In this document: one piece after another, positions 7,475-17,062 of the stretch
Layout: every line of letters starts with the position of its first letter
How positions within the stretch are numbered: position 1 is the stretch's first letter
Assembly: GCA_947070915.1 (NCBI GenBank)
Contig: CAMTDY010000024.1
Location: 1 to 21,074, forward strand
Length of the DNA stretch: 21,074 nucleotides
Source: an uncultured Roseburia sp.
Lineage (GTDB): Bacteria; Bacillota; Clostridia; Lachnospirales; Lachnospiraceae
Reading direction: 5' to 3'
Notes under the pieces: generated by a model
Database searches by the model: none
Told to the model about the DNA's origin: nothing
The model's input: only the letters and a program-made list of their open reading frames with translations
Position numbers and translations under genes: made by a program

Positions 7475-8188
7475 ATGGAAGATAATAAATATCAGATACC
7501 GGAACATGTGGCGATCATTCTGGATGGCAATGGCAGATGGGCGAAAAAACGTTTCCTGCCCAGAAAGGCAGGGCATGTTGCGGGGAGCAAAACGGTAGAG
7601 CAGATCTGCGAGGATGCCTGGGATCTGGGCATCCGTTATCTCACGGTATACGCTTTTTCCACGGAGAACTGGAAGCGGCCCCAGGATGAGGTGGACGCTT
7701 TGATGAAGCTGTTGAGACAGTATTTGAAGGACTGCATCAAGCGAAGCACGAAAAACAATATGTGTGTCCGGGTTCTGGGAGATATCTCTCCTCTGGATGA
7801 GGACCTGAAGGCGAGCATACTGGAATTGGAGGAAGTGTCTAAAGACAATACCGGGCTTCATTTTCAGGTGGCATTGAATTATGGCAGCCGGGATGAGATG
7901 CTGAGGGCAGTGCGGAGGATGGCAGAGGACGTTTCTGGGGGAAGAATGACCCTGGAGGAGATTGACGAAGAACGTTTCAGCGGCTGCCTGGATACCAAAG
8001 GAATTCCGGATCCGGATCTTCTCATACGTACCAGCGGAGAGGAGAGACTTTCTAATTTTCTTCTCTGGCAGCTGGCCTATACCGAGTTTTATTTTACCGA
8101 TGTTCTGTGGCCGGATTTTAATAAAAAAGAGCTGCAGAAAGCGATTGAATATTATAACAAACGGGACCGGAGATTCGGCGGTGTCTGA
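7475..8188 (+). CDS. uppS: Isoprenyl (undecaprenyl diphosphate) synthase, cis-prenyltransferase
   Basis: Condenses isopentenyl diphosphate onto farnesyl diphosphate to give C55 undecaprenyl diphosphate, the lipid carrier for peptidoglycan and other wall polymers. The start is placed at the ATG at 7475 because GGAG at 7465-7468 gives good spacing; an in-frame ATG at 7463 would place its nearest purine-rich site 17 bases away. From 7475 there are 237 residues, normal for the family. ILDGNGRWAKKR near the N-terminus carries the catalytic Asp (D17). YAFSTENWKRP follows at about 69, and the C-terminal PDLLIRTSGEERLSNFLLWQ block binds the diphosphate. Its substrates come from the MEP pathway, encoded nearby by dxr and ispG. 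Confidence 0.95.
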   Translation: MEDNKYQIPEHVAIILDGNGRWAKKRFLPRKAGHVAGSKTVEQICEDAWDLGIRYLTVYAFSTENWKRPQDEVDALMKLLRQYLKDCIKRSTKNNMCVRVLGDISPLDEDLKASILELEEVSKDNTGLHFQVALNYGSRDEMLRAVRRMAEDVSGGRMTLEEIDEERFSGCLDTKGIPDPDLLIRTSGEERLSNFLLWQLAYTEFYFTDVLWPDFNKKELQKAIEYYNKRDRRFGGV

Positions 8189-8221
8189 TCCGTATATAAT
8201 AAGTGCGAAATGGAGTTTTTT

Positions 8222-9034
8222 ATGTTTGCCAAACGATTTATGAGTGCTGTGGTTCTGCTGGCATTTGCAGTGGTTGCCCTGGTGGGGGGCGGAACTTTTC
8301 TCCTTGTGGTGAGTGTCGTGACTGCCCTTGCCGGAACCTATGAATTTTTAAAGGTGGATCATATGAATAATACAGTGCCGGGATATATGTGTTATGTCTC
8401 GGTCCTTGGTTTTTATCTGATGCTGTACTGGCGGCGGACTTCTGTGCTGGAGATGTGGCTGGTGCTGGTGATCCTGCTGCTGTTGTCCCTTTACGTCCTG
8501 GGATATCCCAAATATCATATCCACAATATAGGAATCTGTCTTTTCAGTGTGCTGTATGTGGGAGTACTGATATCCTATGTCTATCAGACGAGAGCCCTTC
8601 CGGGAGGGACCTGGCTGGTCTGGCTCATCCTGATCAGTGCATCCGGGTCAGATACTTTTGCTTATCTGACGGGGATGCTCATGGGAAAACATCATTTTTC
8701 CGAACTGAGTCCGAAAAAGACGATAGAAGGCTGTGTTGGCGGAGTGATCGGAGCAGCATTACTGGCTCTGGTCTATTCTTTTGTTATCCCGAAAGAGATA
8801 ATGGCTGCGCCGTCTGGTGTGAATATTCATGTGCTCTTTGCCTGTCTCGGAGCGGCGGGTTCTGTGGTGTCACAGATCGGGGATCTGGCGGCTTCGGCAG
8901 TGAAACGTAATTTTGGCATGAAGGATTACAGCAATCTGATTCCAGGGCATGGCGGGATCCTGGATCGTTTTGACAGCATTTTGTTCGTGGCGCCGGTGGT
9001 GTACTATGTATCCCTGTGGCTCACGATGAACTGA
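8222..9034 (+). CDS. cdsA: Phosphatidate cytidylyltransferase (CDP-diglyceride synthase)
   Basis: Makes CDP-diacylglycerol from phosphatidic acid and CTP, the branch point for membrane phospholipids; an integral membrane enzyme. The ATG at 8222 is preferred because GGAG at 8212-8215 lies 6 bases upstream of it. The in-frame ATG at 8210 overlaps that site and lacks its own. The result is 270 residues with about seven to eight hydrophobic segments. The conserved cytoplasmic motif begins SGSDTFAYLTGMLMGKH and continues through SPKKTIEG; the C-terminal signature is GDLAASAVKR followed by PGHGGILDRFDS. The gene follows uppS by 33 bases and is co-oriented with dxr, as in many Firmicutes. Confidence 0.94.
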   Translation: MFAKRFMSAVVLLAFAVVALVGGGTFLLVVSVVTALAGTYEFLKVDHMNNTVPGYMCYVSVLGFYLMLYWRRTSVLEMWLVLVILLLLSLYVLGYPKYHIHNIGICLFSVLYVGVLISYVYQTRALPGGTWLVWLILISASGSDTFAYLTGMLMGKHHFSELSPKKTIEGCVGGVIGAALLALVYSFVIPKEIMAAPSGVNIHVLFACLGAAGSVVSQIGDLAASAVKRNFGMKDYSNLIPGHGGILDRFDSILFVAPVVYYVSLWLTMN

Positions 9035-9083
9035 CCGGATTCTGGCAGATAGAAACGCTCTTCTGTGGAATGGAGAAGATAAA

Positions 9084-10256
9084 ATGAACAGAAAGTTATG
9101 TATTCTGGGCTCCACTGGTTCCATCGGAACCCAGACATTGCAGGTAGTAGATAACAACAAAGAAACGCTCTCGGTGGCGGCGATGACAGCAGGAGATAAT
9201 ATTGACCTGTTTGCAGAACAGATTCTCCGGTATCAGCCGGGGATGGTCGCCGTAAAAAGCGAAGAGGGGGCAGAGCAATTAAAGTACAGACTCCAGGAGC
9301 ACCCGGCGGCCAAAGAGATGCAGCTGCCGGAGATTCTCTATGGCATGGATGGGTTTGTGGCATGTGCCACCCTGCCAGAGGCGGATATGGTGGTAGCGGC
9401 GATGGTGGGAATGATCGGACTGCGGCCGGTGATGGAGGCGATCCGTAAGGGAAAGGATATCGCCCTTGCCAATAAGGAAACCCTGGTGACAGCCGGACAC
9501 CTGATCATGCCGCTGGCTCAGGAGTACGGTGTATCGCTGCTTCCTGTAGACAGCGAACATTCTGCGATCTTCCAATGCCTGCAGAGCGGTTCCTGTGGGG
9601 AAATTGAAGAGATCTTTCTGACGGCCTCCGGCGGTCCTTTCCGTCATAGTACAAAAGAGGAGCTGGAGAGGGTGACAGTGGAGCAGGCACTTGCCCATCC
9701 CAACTGGTCCATGGGCAGAAAGATTACCATTGACTCCGCCACGATGATCAATAAGGGACTGGAGATCATCGAAGCCTGCTGGCTCTTCCATGTGGGACTG
9801 GAGCAGGTGCATGTACTGGTGCAGCCGAAAAGTATCATACATTCTATGGTGGGATTCCGTGACGGCGCTGTGATGGCGCAGCTGGGGACCCCGGATATGC
9901 GTCTGCCGATCCAGTATGCGCTGATGTATCCTGAGCGTCCGCAGCTTGGCGGGGAACGTCTGAATTTTGAAAAATTAAAATCCATCCACTTCGAGGAGCC
10001 GAATACAAAGGTATTGAAGGGGCTTGACCTGGCAAGGAGATCCTTTGAGACAGGAGGAAGCATGACGACGGTGATGAATGCCGCCAATGAGTTTGCTGTG
10101 GCTAAGTTTTTGAATAAAGAAATTGGGTTTACCGATATATACCGGATGATCGAATATGCCATGGAACATCATTCGTTCATAAAAAATCCATCTTTGGATG
10201 ATATACTTGAAACAGAGAAAGAGACCTATTCCATACTGGAAAAATGTTATGTTTAG
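9084..10256 (+). CDS. dxr: 1-deoxy-D-xylulose 5-phosphate reductoisomerase
   Basis: Rearranges and reduces 1-deoxy-D-xylulose 5-phosphate to 2-C-methyl-D-erythritol 4-phosphate with NADPH, the first committed step of the MEP isoprenoid pathway. The 390 residues match the usual length. The NADPH-binding loop GSTGSIG is at 9-15 and ANKETLV near 130. The metal site is D156 and E158 in VDSEHSAIFQ plus E227 in NKGLEIIEA, corresponding to the D-E-E triad of characterised enzymes. HPNWSMGRKITIDSA is the flexible active-site region. The start ATG has GGAG about 8 bases upstream, within GAATGGAGAAG. Its product feeds UppS through IspG and enzymes not encoded here. Confidence 0.96.
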   Translation: MNRKLCILGSTGSIGTQTLQVVDNNKETLSVAAMTAGDNIDLFAEQILRYQPGMVAVKSEEGAEQLKYRLQEHPAAKEMQLPEILYGMDGFVACATLPEADMVVAAMVGMIGLRPVMEAIRKGKDIALANKETLVTAGHLIMPLAQEYGVSLLPVDSEHSAIFQCLQSGSCGEIEEIFLTASGGPFRHSTKEELERVTVEQALAHPNWSMGRKITIDSATMINKGLEIIEACWLFHVGLEQVHVLVQPKSIIHSMVGFRDGAVMAQLGTPDMRLPIQYALMYPERPQLGGERLNFEKLKSIHFEEPNTKVLKGLDLARRSFETGGSMTTVMNAANEFAVAKFLNKEIGFTDIYRMIEYAMEHHSFIKNPSLDDILETEKETYSILEKCYV

Positions 10257-10329
10257 TCATTGGTGCAGGGCTTTGGAGTATATTAGGTAATAGAGACCGG
10301 ATGCACGATTTGGCAGAATGGAGGAAAAC

Positions 10330-11460
10330 ATGAGTGCTTTAAATATTTTGATCGCCATTGTATTATTTAGTGTGATCATACTTTTTCATGAACTGGGGCA
10401 TTTTTTGCTGGCAAAGGCGAATGGTGTCGGCGTGATCGAATTTTCCCTGGGAATGGGGCCAAGGATCATATCCTATGCGAAGACCGAGGAAGGACACCGG
10501 GTGAAATTTTTTGGTTCCAGCAGATATTTTGAAGAGCATAAAGAGTTTGAGGACCACACTCTGTATTCCTGGAAGATCCTTCCCTTTGGCGGTTCCTGCA
10601 TGATGCTGGGGGAGATGGAAAATATTGAGGATGACCGGGCTTTTGGCAAAAAGGGAGTCTGGGCAAGGATGTCTGTAATCTTCGCAGGCCCATTTTTTAA
10701 CTTTATCCTCGCTTTTGTGTTATCGCTGTTTCTGATCGGATTTGCCGGCTATGACGAACCATTCCTGACGAGAGTCAGTCCGGGAATGCCGCTGGCAGAA
10801 CAGGGATTTCAGGATGGCGACCGGGTGACGGAGATCAACGGCAGGCATATCGTAGTAAACCGGGAACTTAAGAATTATATCCAGTTCCATCCGTTGTCGG
10901 ATCAGCCTATCGAGCTGACGGTGGAGAGAGACGGCCAGGAGATCACGAAATCCGTCACACCAAGGCTGGTGAAAGACGAAGAGGGAAAAGAAGTCTATCG
11001 TCTGGGCTTTTCCTATAATATCGACAGGACAAAGGCGGGGGTCTGGGAGAATATCAAGTACTCTGCCTATGAAGTGAAATTCTGGATCTTTACGACCATA
11101 GAGAGCCTGGGGCAGATGTTTTCCGGAAAAGTCAGTGCCAAAGAGGTGTCGGGGCCTGTGGGCATCGTCCAGGTGGTAGGAGATGTGGTGAGTGACAGCA
11201 TGCCGGGAGGTATCGGGCTTGTGATGTGCAACATCCTTATCATGGGGATCCTGCTGACCGCCAATCTCGGTGTGATGAACCTGCTTCCGATCCCGGCGCT
11301 GGACGGCGGAAGACTGTTATTTCTCATTATTGAGGCGATCCGTAGGAAGCCACTGCCGGAAAAATTTGAGAATTATGTCAATGTGGGAGGTTTTGTCATT
11401 CTAATGGGACTTATGGTGGTGATCCTTGCCAATGACATCCTAAAACTGATCCCTCATTGA
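10330..11460 (+). CDS. rseP: Site-2 intramembrane zinc metalloprotease (RIP family)
   Basis: Cleaves transmembrane helices of regulators, typically anti-sigma factors, or signal-peptide remnants, inside the membrane. The start is placed at the ATG at 10330, with GGAGGA immediately upstream; the in-frame ATG at 10318 overlaps that site. This gives 376 residues. HELGH at 20-24 in the first membrane helix is the zinc site, and D325 in NLLPIPALDGGRL is the third ligand. A PDZ domain (about 145-212, SPGMPLAEQGFQDGDRVTEI) sits between membrane segments, and a hydrophobic FNFILAF segment precedes it. The partner substrate is not visible in this window. Whether it acts as RseP or like RasP/YluC depends on that unknown substrate. 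Confidence 0.94.
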   Translation: MSALNILIAIVLFSVIILFHELGHFLLAKANGVGVIEFSLGMGPRIISYAKTEEGHRVKFFGSSRYFEEHKEFEDHTLYSWKILPFGGSCMMLGEMENIEDDRAFGKKGVWARMSVIFAGPFFNFILAFVLSLFLIGFAGYDEPFLTRVSPGMPLAEQGFQDGDRVTEINGRHIVVNRELKNYIQFHPLSDQPIELTVERDGQEITKSVTPRLVKDEEGKEVYRLGFSYNIDRTKAGVWENIKYSAYEVKFWIFTTIESLGQMFSGKVSAKEVSGPVGIVQVVGDVVSDSMPGGIGLVMCNILIMGILLTANLGVMNLLPIPALDGGRLLFLIIEAIRRKPLPEKFENYVNVGGFVILMGLMVVILANDILKLIPH

Positions 11461-11497
11461 TGATTTGTTTATTTTGGAATAGAAAATGGAGAGCGAC

Positions 11498-12559
11498 ATG
11501 AGAAATAAGACACGTGAAATATCCATCGGCGGCGTGAAGATCGGAGCCGGTCATCCCATCGCTGTACAGTCCATGACAAATACGAAGACCGAGCATGTAG
11601 CGGATACTGTAGGGCAGATCCGGAAGCTGGCCAAGGCGGGATGTGATATTGTCCGGGTGGCTGTTCCGACGATGGAGGCGGCCAGGGCGGTTTCTGAGAT
11701 CAAGAAACAGATCACGGTCCCGCTGGTGGCAGACATTCATTTTGACTACAGGCTTGCCATCGCGGCGGTGGAGAACGGCGCCGACAAGATCCGGATCAAT
11801 CCCGGAAATATAGGCAGTGAAGACCGGATCCGCGCGGTGGTAGATAAGTGCCGGGAGAAAAATATTCCCATCCGGGTGGGGGTCAACAGCGGCTCGCTGG
11901 AGAAGCCATTGCTGGAGAAGTACGGCGGTGTGACACCGGAGGCGCTGGTGGAAAGCGCTCTGGACAAAGTACACATCATAGAGGAAATGGGATATGAGAA
12001 TCTGGTGATCAGCATTAAGTCTTCGGATGTGCTGAACTGTATCCGCGCCCATGAGATCCTTGCTGACCGCACCGATTATCCGCTGCATGTAGGGATCACA
12101 GAGTCGGGTACGGTCTTTTCCGGTGGTCTTAAATCTGCTGTGGGACTGGGCAACATATTGTACCAGGGCATCGGCGACACCATCCGTGTCTCTTTGACCG
12201 GGGATCCGGTGGAAGAGATTCACGCGGCAAATATCATTCTTAAGGCTTTGGGATTGAAGAAGGGGGGCATCAGCGTGGTGTCCTGTCCTACCTGCGGAAG
12301 AACCCAGATCGATCTGATCGGACTTGCTACAAGTGTAGAACAAATGGTGCAGGAGTTTGACCTGGATATCAAAGTTGCGGTGATGGGCTGCGTGGTCAAT
12401 GGACCCGGCGAGGCAAAAGAAGCAGATATCGGCATCGCCGGCGGCATCGGTGAGGGACTTCTGATCAAAAAGGGCGAGGTCATAAAGAAGGTACCGGAGA
12501 GTGAACTCCTGGCAGTGCTGAGGCAGGAGCTGGAGAACTGGGATAAAGCGGGAGGTTGA
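11498..12559 (+). CDS. ispG: 4-hydroxy-3-methylbut-2-enyl diphosphate synthase (flavodoxin/ferredoxin)
   Basis: Reductively opens methylerythritol cyclodiphosphate to HMBPP in the MEP pathway, using a [4Fe-4S] cluster. The start is placed at the ATG at 11498, preceded by GGAGAG at 11488; an in-frame ATG at 11486 would add four residues. The 353-residue protein has the TIM-barrel half (VPLVADIHFDYRLA, KIRINPGNIG) and the cluster-binding C-terminal half. The cluster ligands are C263 and C266 in SCPTCGRT, C298 in VMGCVVNGPGE and E305, matching the spacing of the Cys3-Glu set in characterised enzymes. It is the short bacterial form without the extra central domain of plants. polC begins 4 bases after the stop. 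Confidence 0.96.
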   Translation: MRNKTREISIGGVKIGAGHPIAVQSMTNTKTEHVADTVGQIRKLAKAGCDIVRVAVPTMEAARAVSEIKKQITVPLVADIHFDYRLAIAAVENGADKIRINPGNIGSEDRIRAVVDKCREKNIPIRVGVNSGSLEKPLLEKYGGVTPEALVESALDKVHIIEEMGYENLVISIKSSDVLNCIRAHEILADRTDYPLHVGITESGTVFSGGLKSAVGLGNILYQGIGDTIRVSLTGDPVEEIHAANIILKALGLKKGGISVVSCPTCGRTQIDLIGLATSVEQMVQEFDLDIKVAVMGCVVNGPGEAKEADIGIAGGIGEGLLIKKGEVIKKVPESELLAVLRQELENWDKAGG

Positions 12560-12563
12560 TGAG

Positions 12564-15500
12564 ATGGAGCTTTTTTTTCACACCTTTTCCAAACTAAACT
12601 GTAACGATAGGATAAAAAGAGAATACGAGGATGTGATGGTAGAGAAGATCAGCGCATCCAAGTCCAAAAAACTGGTGTTTATTTATTGTAAAAGACACCA
12701 GTTTTTGTCCTATAAAAAAATACAGATCATGGAGAAAGAACTATATAAGCAGGTATTCCGCCGTCTGGGATTCCGTCCCAGACTCCAGGTATCCTACCCC
12801 GATCTGGGGGACATGCCTCTCGACGGGCTGCTCTCCCAGATCGAGGATGACTTAAAGGCGGAGATCCGGGAGAGGGATCTGGTAGAGGGACTGGAATTCT
12901 GCGCCGAGCCTTTCGAGGTGGAAGGAGATTCTCTGTACATAACCTGTGGGGATTCTTTTCTGACGAGACAGCGCTGTGACGGGGTAAGGGAATTCATCCG
13001 GTCTGTGTTCCTGCAGCGGTTTGGCAGGGAGATCACCGTTGAATTTCATTTCAAGGAGTTTGAGCGGAAAAAGGATACGAAGCCGGAGACCTATTTTGTC
13101 AAGCTGAATTCCGGTGGGGAGAAAAAAGCAGCAGAGGATGGGGGAGCTGTGGCAGGGCAGGGAGCAGAAAAGGGGAGAAAGACTGCTTCTGATGAAGGAA
13201 AAAAAGAAGAGAGGCAGTCTCAGAGACAGAGCCGTTCCGGCGGAGGCAGGACGAGCCGTCAGAAGGGCGGGTTCCGAAGACCGGCAAACGATCCGGAAGT
13301 TTTTTATGGCAAGAACTGTGAGGGGACGATCATTCCCATCCGTGAGATCCAGGACGAGATCGGCGAGGTGGTGATCGACGGACAGATCCGGAAGGTTGAG
13401 AGCCGGGAGATCAAGGGAGAGAAGCTGATTGTTACCTTTGCCCTGACGGATTATACTGATTCCATCGTCTGTAAGGTATTTATCAAAAAAGAGCAGGTGA
13501 TCGATACAGAGTTCTTTGAGTTTGTGAAGAAGGGAAATTTTATCCGGGTAAAGGGAGTGGCGAGCCTGGATTCCTATGACAGGGAAATCCGCATCGGCGG
13601 TATTATGGGGATGAAGGAGATCAAGAGTTTTCACGTGGGGCGCAGCGACAATGCCCCGGTGAAGAGGGTGGAGCTTCATGCCCACACCCAGATGAGCGAT
13701 ATGGACGGCATCACCCAGGCAAAACAGCTGGTGAACCGCGCCCATGCCTGGGGACACCGGGCGGTGGCGATCACCGACCACGGCGTCGTCCAGGCCTTTC
13801 CCGATGCCAACCACGCCCTGGAGGGGCTGAAACTCTCCGAAGAGGATGATTTTAAGGTGATCTATGGCTGTGAGGCATATCTGGTGGATGATCTGAATGA
13901 CCTGGCAGTGGAGAATGAAAAAGGGCAGAGTCTGGACGGGGATTTTGTGGTATTTGACCTGGAGACCACCGGTTTTTCCCCGGTGAAGGACCGGATCATC
14001 GAGATCGGGGCGGTGAAGGTCTGCGGCGGGAAGATCACAGAGCGATACAGTACATTTGTCAACCCGGGGATCCACATCCCGGAGAGGATCACAGAACTGA
14101 CTACCATTACCGACGATATGGTAAAGGAGGCTGGAGGTATCCAGGAGATCCTTCCCCAGTTTCTGGAGTTTGTCGGCGACAGTGTACTGGTGGCCCACAA
14201 CGCGGGATTTGACCACAGCTTTATCAAGGCAAAGGCGGAGGAGCAGGGCATCCGCACCGACTACACGGTGCTGGATACCGTAGGGCTTGCCCGTGTCCTG
14301 TTTCCGGAGCTCGCCAAATATAAGCTGGACAACATTGCCAAGAAACTGAAGATTTCCCTGGAAAATCATCACCGGGCGGTGGATGACGCCGGAGCGACGG
14401 CGGAGATCTTTGAGAAGTTTGTGGCGATGTTCGCGGATAAAGGGATCTATGACCTGGCAAAGCTGTCGGAGATCACGCTGGGATCGGCAGATATCGTGAA
14501 GAAAAAGCCCTCCTTTCATGCCATTATCCTGGCGGCAAATGAGACGGGCCGCGTCAATCTGTACCGGCTGGTGTCCATGGGACATCTGAATTATTTTTAC
14601 CGTCGTCCCAGGATCCCCAAGAGTGTCTTTAACAAATACAGGGAGGGACTGATCATCGGCTCTGCCTGTGAAGCGGGAGAACTGTACCGCGCCCTTCTGG
14701 ACGAGGCGCCGGAAGAGCGGATTAGGGAACTGGTGGATTTTTATGATTATCTGGAGATCCAGCCCCTGGGAAATAACCAGTTTATGATCGACAGTGAGCG
14801 GGTGGAAAAGATTAACAGCGAAGAGGATCTCCGGGAGATGAACCGGCGCATCGTGGCGCTGGGAGAGAAGTACGGGAAGCCGGTGGCGGCGACCTGTGAT
14901 GTGCATTTTCTCGATCCGGAGGATGAGGTGTACCGCCGTATTATCTTTGCAGGCAAGAAGATGAAGGATGCGGATGACCAGCCGCCCCTGTATCTCCACA
15001 CGACAGAGGAGATGCTGGAGGAATTTGCTTATCTGGGCGAGGAGAAGGCATATGAGGTGGTAGTGACAAACACGAATCTGATCGCAGACCGCATCGAGAA
15101 GATTTCACCGGTGTATCCAGATAAATGTCCACCGGTGATCCCGAATTCGGATGAAACCCTGAGAAATATCTGCTATAACAAGGCAAAGAGCATGTACGGA
15201 GAGGATCTTCCGCCCCAGGTGAAGGGAAGGCTGGATCATGAGCTGGACTCTATCATCAAAAATGGATTTGCCGTGATGTACATCATCGCCCAGAAACTGG
15301 TGTGGAAATCCAACGAGGACGGTTATCTGGTAGGTTCCCGTGGCTCTGTGGGATCTTCTTTTGTGGCGACGATGTCCGGCATCACAGAGGTAAATCCTCT
15401 GCCGGCACATTATTACTGTGCCCACTGCCACTACGTGGATTTTGATTCGGAAGAGGTAAAGAAATATGCGGGAAGCTCTGGCTGTGACATGCCGCCGAAG

Positions 15501-17024
15501 ACCTGTCCGGAGTGCGGGGAGCCTCTGGTGCAGGACGGACACGACATCCCCTTTGAGACTTTCCTGGGATTTTATGGGGACAAGGAGCCGGATATCGATC
15601 TGAACTTTTCCGGAGAATACCAGAGTAAGGCCCATGCCTACACCGAGGTGATCTTTGGGGACGGGCAGACCTTCCGCGCCGGAACCATCGCCGGCCTGGC
15701 AGAGAAGACGGCATTCGGGTATGTGAAAAATTACTTTGAAGAGAGAGGCGAACACAAGAGGGTGGAGGAGATTGAGCGGCTGATGGAGGGCTGCGTCGGC
15801 ATCCGGCGTTCCACCGGGCAGCATCCCGGCGGTATCATCGTCCTTCCCCTTGGCTGGGAGATTTATACTTTTACGCCGGTGCAGCACCCGGCGAACGATC
15901 AGGAGACCACCATTGTTACCACCCATTTTGACTACCACTCCATCGACCATAACCTGCTGAAACTGGATATACTGGGACACGACGATCCCACGATGATACG
16001 TATGCTGGAGGATCTGACGGGACTGGATGCGAAGACCATTTCCCTGGACAACCAGGAAGTATTGTCGTTGTTTGCGGATACGCAGGCGTTAAAGGTGACG
16101 CCGGAGGAACTGATGGGATGTGACCTGGGGAGTCTTGGCATTCCAGAGTTTGGGACGGAATTCGTCATGCAGATGCTGCGGGATACGAAGCCCAAGAATT
16201 TTTCCGATCTGGTGCGGATCTCCGGGCTGTCCCACGGTACGGACGTGTGGCTGAACAATGCCCAGTATTTTATCAAGGAAGGCAACTGTACCCTGTCCAC
16301 AGCAATCTGTACCCGTGATGATATCATGACCTATCTGATCCATACCGGGGTGGAGAATGGACTTGCTTTTAAGATCATGGAGAGCGTCCGTAAGGGAAAG
16401 GGACTGACACCAGAGATGGAACAGGTTATGAAGGAAGCCGGAGTGGAAGACTGGTACATTGAGTCCTGTAAGCGCATTAAGTACATGTTCCCGAAAGCCC
16501 ACGCAGTGGCGTATGTCATGATGGCATTCCGGATCGCGTATTTTAAGGTGTTCTATCCCCTCGCCTATTATGCGGCATTTTTCAGTATCCGCGCCAAAGC
16601 CTTTGATTATGAGCTGATGTGCCAGGGGAAGGAGAAGCTGGAGGCGGCGATCCGGGACTACAGACGCCGCTCTAATGAGTTATCCAAGAAGGAGCAGGAC
16701 AGCCTGGGGGACATGAAGATCGTGCAGGAAATGTACGCCAGAGGATTTACCTTTATGCCCATCGACGTCTTCCGCGCCAAGGCCACGCATTTTCAGATCA
16801 TCGACGGCCAGCTGATGCCCTCCCTGGATTCCATTGACGGCATGGGAGGCAAAGCGGCGGAAGGAATCGTGGAAGCCGTGAAGGACGGGCCATTTTCCTC
16901 CCGTGAGAATTTCAAGGAGCGCTGCAAGGTGTCAGGAACCGTGGTGGAAAAGATGGCGGAACTGGGGATCCTGGGGGATCTGCCGGAGACGGACCAGATG
17001 TCGATACTGGACTTTTTTCAGTGA
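12564..17024 (+). CDS. polC: DNA polymerase III alpha subunit, Gram-positive PolC type
   Basis: The main replicative polymerase of low-GC Gram-positives, with a built-in proofreading exonuclease. It has 1486 residues against about 1440 in Bacillus. In order: an N-terminal domain (1-190); a basic, low-complexity linker (about 193-245); an OB-fold (about 265-360); a PHP domain starting VELHAHTQMSD at 370; a DEDD exonuclease inserted in it, with D465 and E467 in FDLETTGF; a zinc-binding cluster from C952 (CAHC ... CPEC); the palm site PDIDLNF with D1010 and D1012; then fingers and the C-terminal region (FPKAHAVAYVMMAFR). The start ATG has GGGAGG 8 bases upstream, inside the end of ispG. The extra length is mostly in the linker. 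No frameshift is visible. Confidence 0.97.
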   Translation: MELFFHTFSKLNCNDRIKREYEDVMVEKISASKSKKLVFIYCKRHQFLSYKKIQIMEKELYKQVFRRLGFRPRLQVSYPDLGDMPLDGLLSQIEDDLKAEIRERDLVEGLEFCAEPFEVEGDSLYITCGDSFLTRQRCDGVREFIRSVFLQRFGREITVEFHFKEFERKKDTKPETYFVKLNSGGEKKAAEDGGAVAGQGAEKGRKTASDEGKKEERQSQRQSRSGGGRTSRQKGGFRRPANDPEVFYGKNCEGTIIPIREIQDEIGEVVIDGQIRKVESREIKGEKLIVTFALTDYTDSIVCKVFIKKEQVIDTEFFEFVKKGNFIRVKGVASLDSYDREIRIGGIMGMKEIKSFHVGRSDNAPVKRVELHAHTQMSDMDGITQAKQLVNRAHAWGHRAVAITDHGVVQAFPDANHALEGLKLSEEDDFKVIYGCEAYLVDDLNDLAVENEKGQSLDGDFVVFDLETTGFSPVKDRIIEIGAVKVCGGKITERYSTFVNPGIHIPERITELTTITDDMVKEAGGIQEILPQFLEFVGDSVLVAHNAGFDHSFIKAKAEEQGIRTDYTVLDTVGLARVLFPELAKYKLDNIAKKLKISLENHHRAVDDAGATAEIFEKFVAMFADKGIYDLAKLSEITLGSADIVKKKPSFHAIILAANETGRVNLYRLVSMGHLNYFYRRPRIPKSVFNKYREGLIIGSACEAGELYRALLDEAPEERIRELVDFYDYLEIQPLGNNQFMIDSERVEKINSEEDLREMNRRIVALGEKYGKPVAATCDVHFLDPEDEVYRRIIFAGKKMKDADDQPPLYLHTTEEMLEEFAYLGEEKAYEVVVTNTNLIADRIEKISPVYPDKCPPVIPNSDETLRNICYNKAKSMYGEDLPPQVKGRLDHELDSIIKNGFAVMYIIAQKLVWKSNEDGYLVGSRGSVGSSFVATMSGITEVNPLPAHYYCAHCHYVDFDSEEVKKYAGSSGCDMPPKTCPECGEPLVQDGHDIPFETFLGFYGDKEPDIDLNFSGEYQSKAHAYTEVIFGDGQTFRAGTIAGLAEKTAFGYVKNYFEERGEHKRVEEIERLMEGCVGIRRSTGQHPGGIIVLPLGWEIYTFTPVQHPANDQETTIVTTHFDYHSIDHNLLKLDILGHDDPTMIRMLEDLTGLDAKTISLDNQEVLSLFADTQALKVTPEELMGCDLGSLGIPEFGTEFVMQMLRDTKPKNFSDLVRISGLSHGTDVWLNNAQYFIKEGNCTLSTAICTRDDIMTYLIHTGVENGLAFKIMESVRKGKGLTPEMEQVMKEAGVEDWYIESCKRIKYMFPKAHAVAYVMMAFRIAYFKVFYPLAYYAAFFSIRAKAFDYELMCQGKEKLEAAIRDYRRRSNELSKKEQDSLGDMKIVQEMYARGFTFMPIDVFRAKATHFQIIDGQLMPSLDSIDGMGGKAAEGIVEAVKDGPFSSRENFKERCKVSGTVVEKMAELGILGDLPETDQMSILDFFQ

Positions 17025-17062
17025 GAGGGTTGGATAGTGATTGAGGAAAGTGGGGATTGTAA

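Noticed and set aside
12852..14999. A 715-codon open frame on the minus strand, opposite polC
   Set aside because: It has no recognisable family or sensible composition and lies wholly opposite a strongly conserved polymerase gene. Long antisense frames arise from the codon bias of the sense gene. The same applies to minus-strand frames at 6911-7861, 15105-15980 and 11411-12343.
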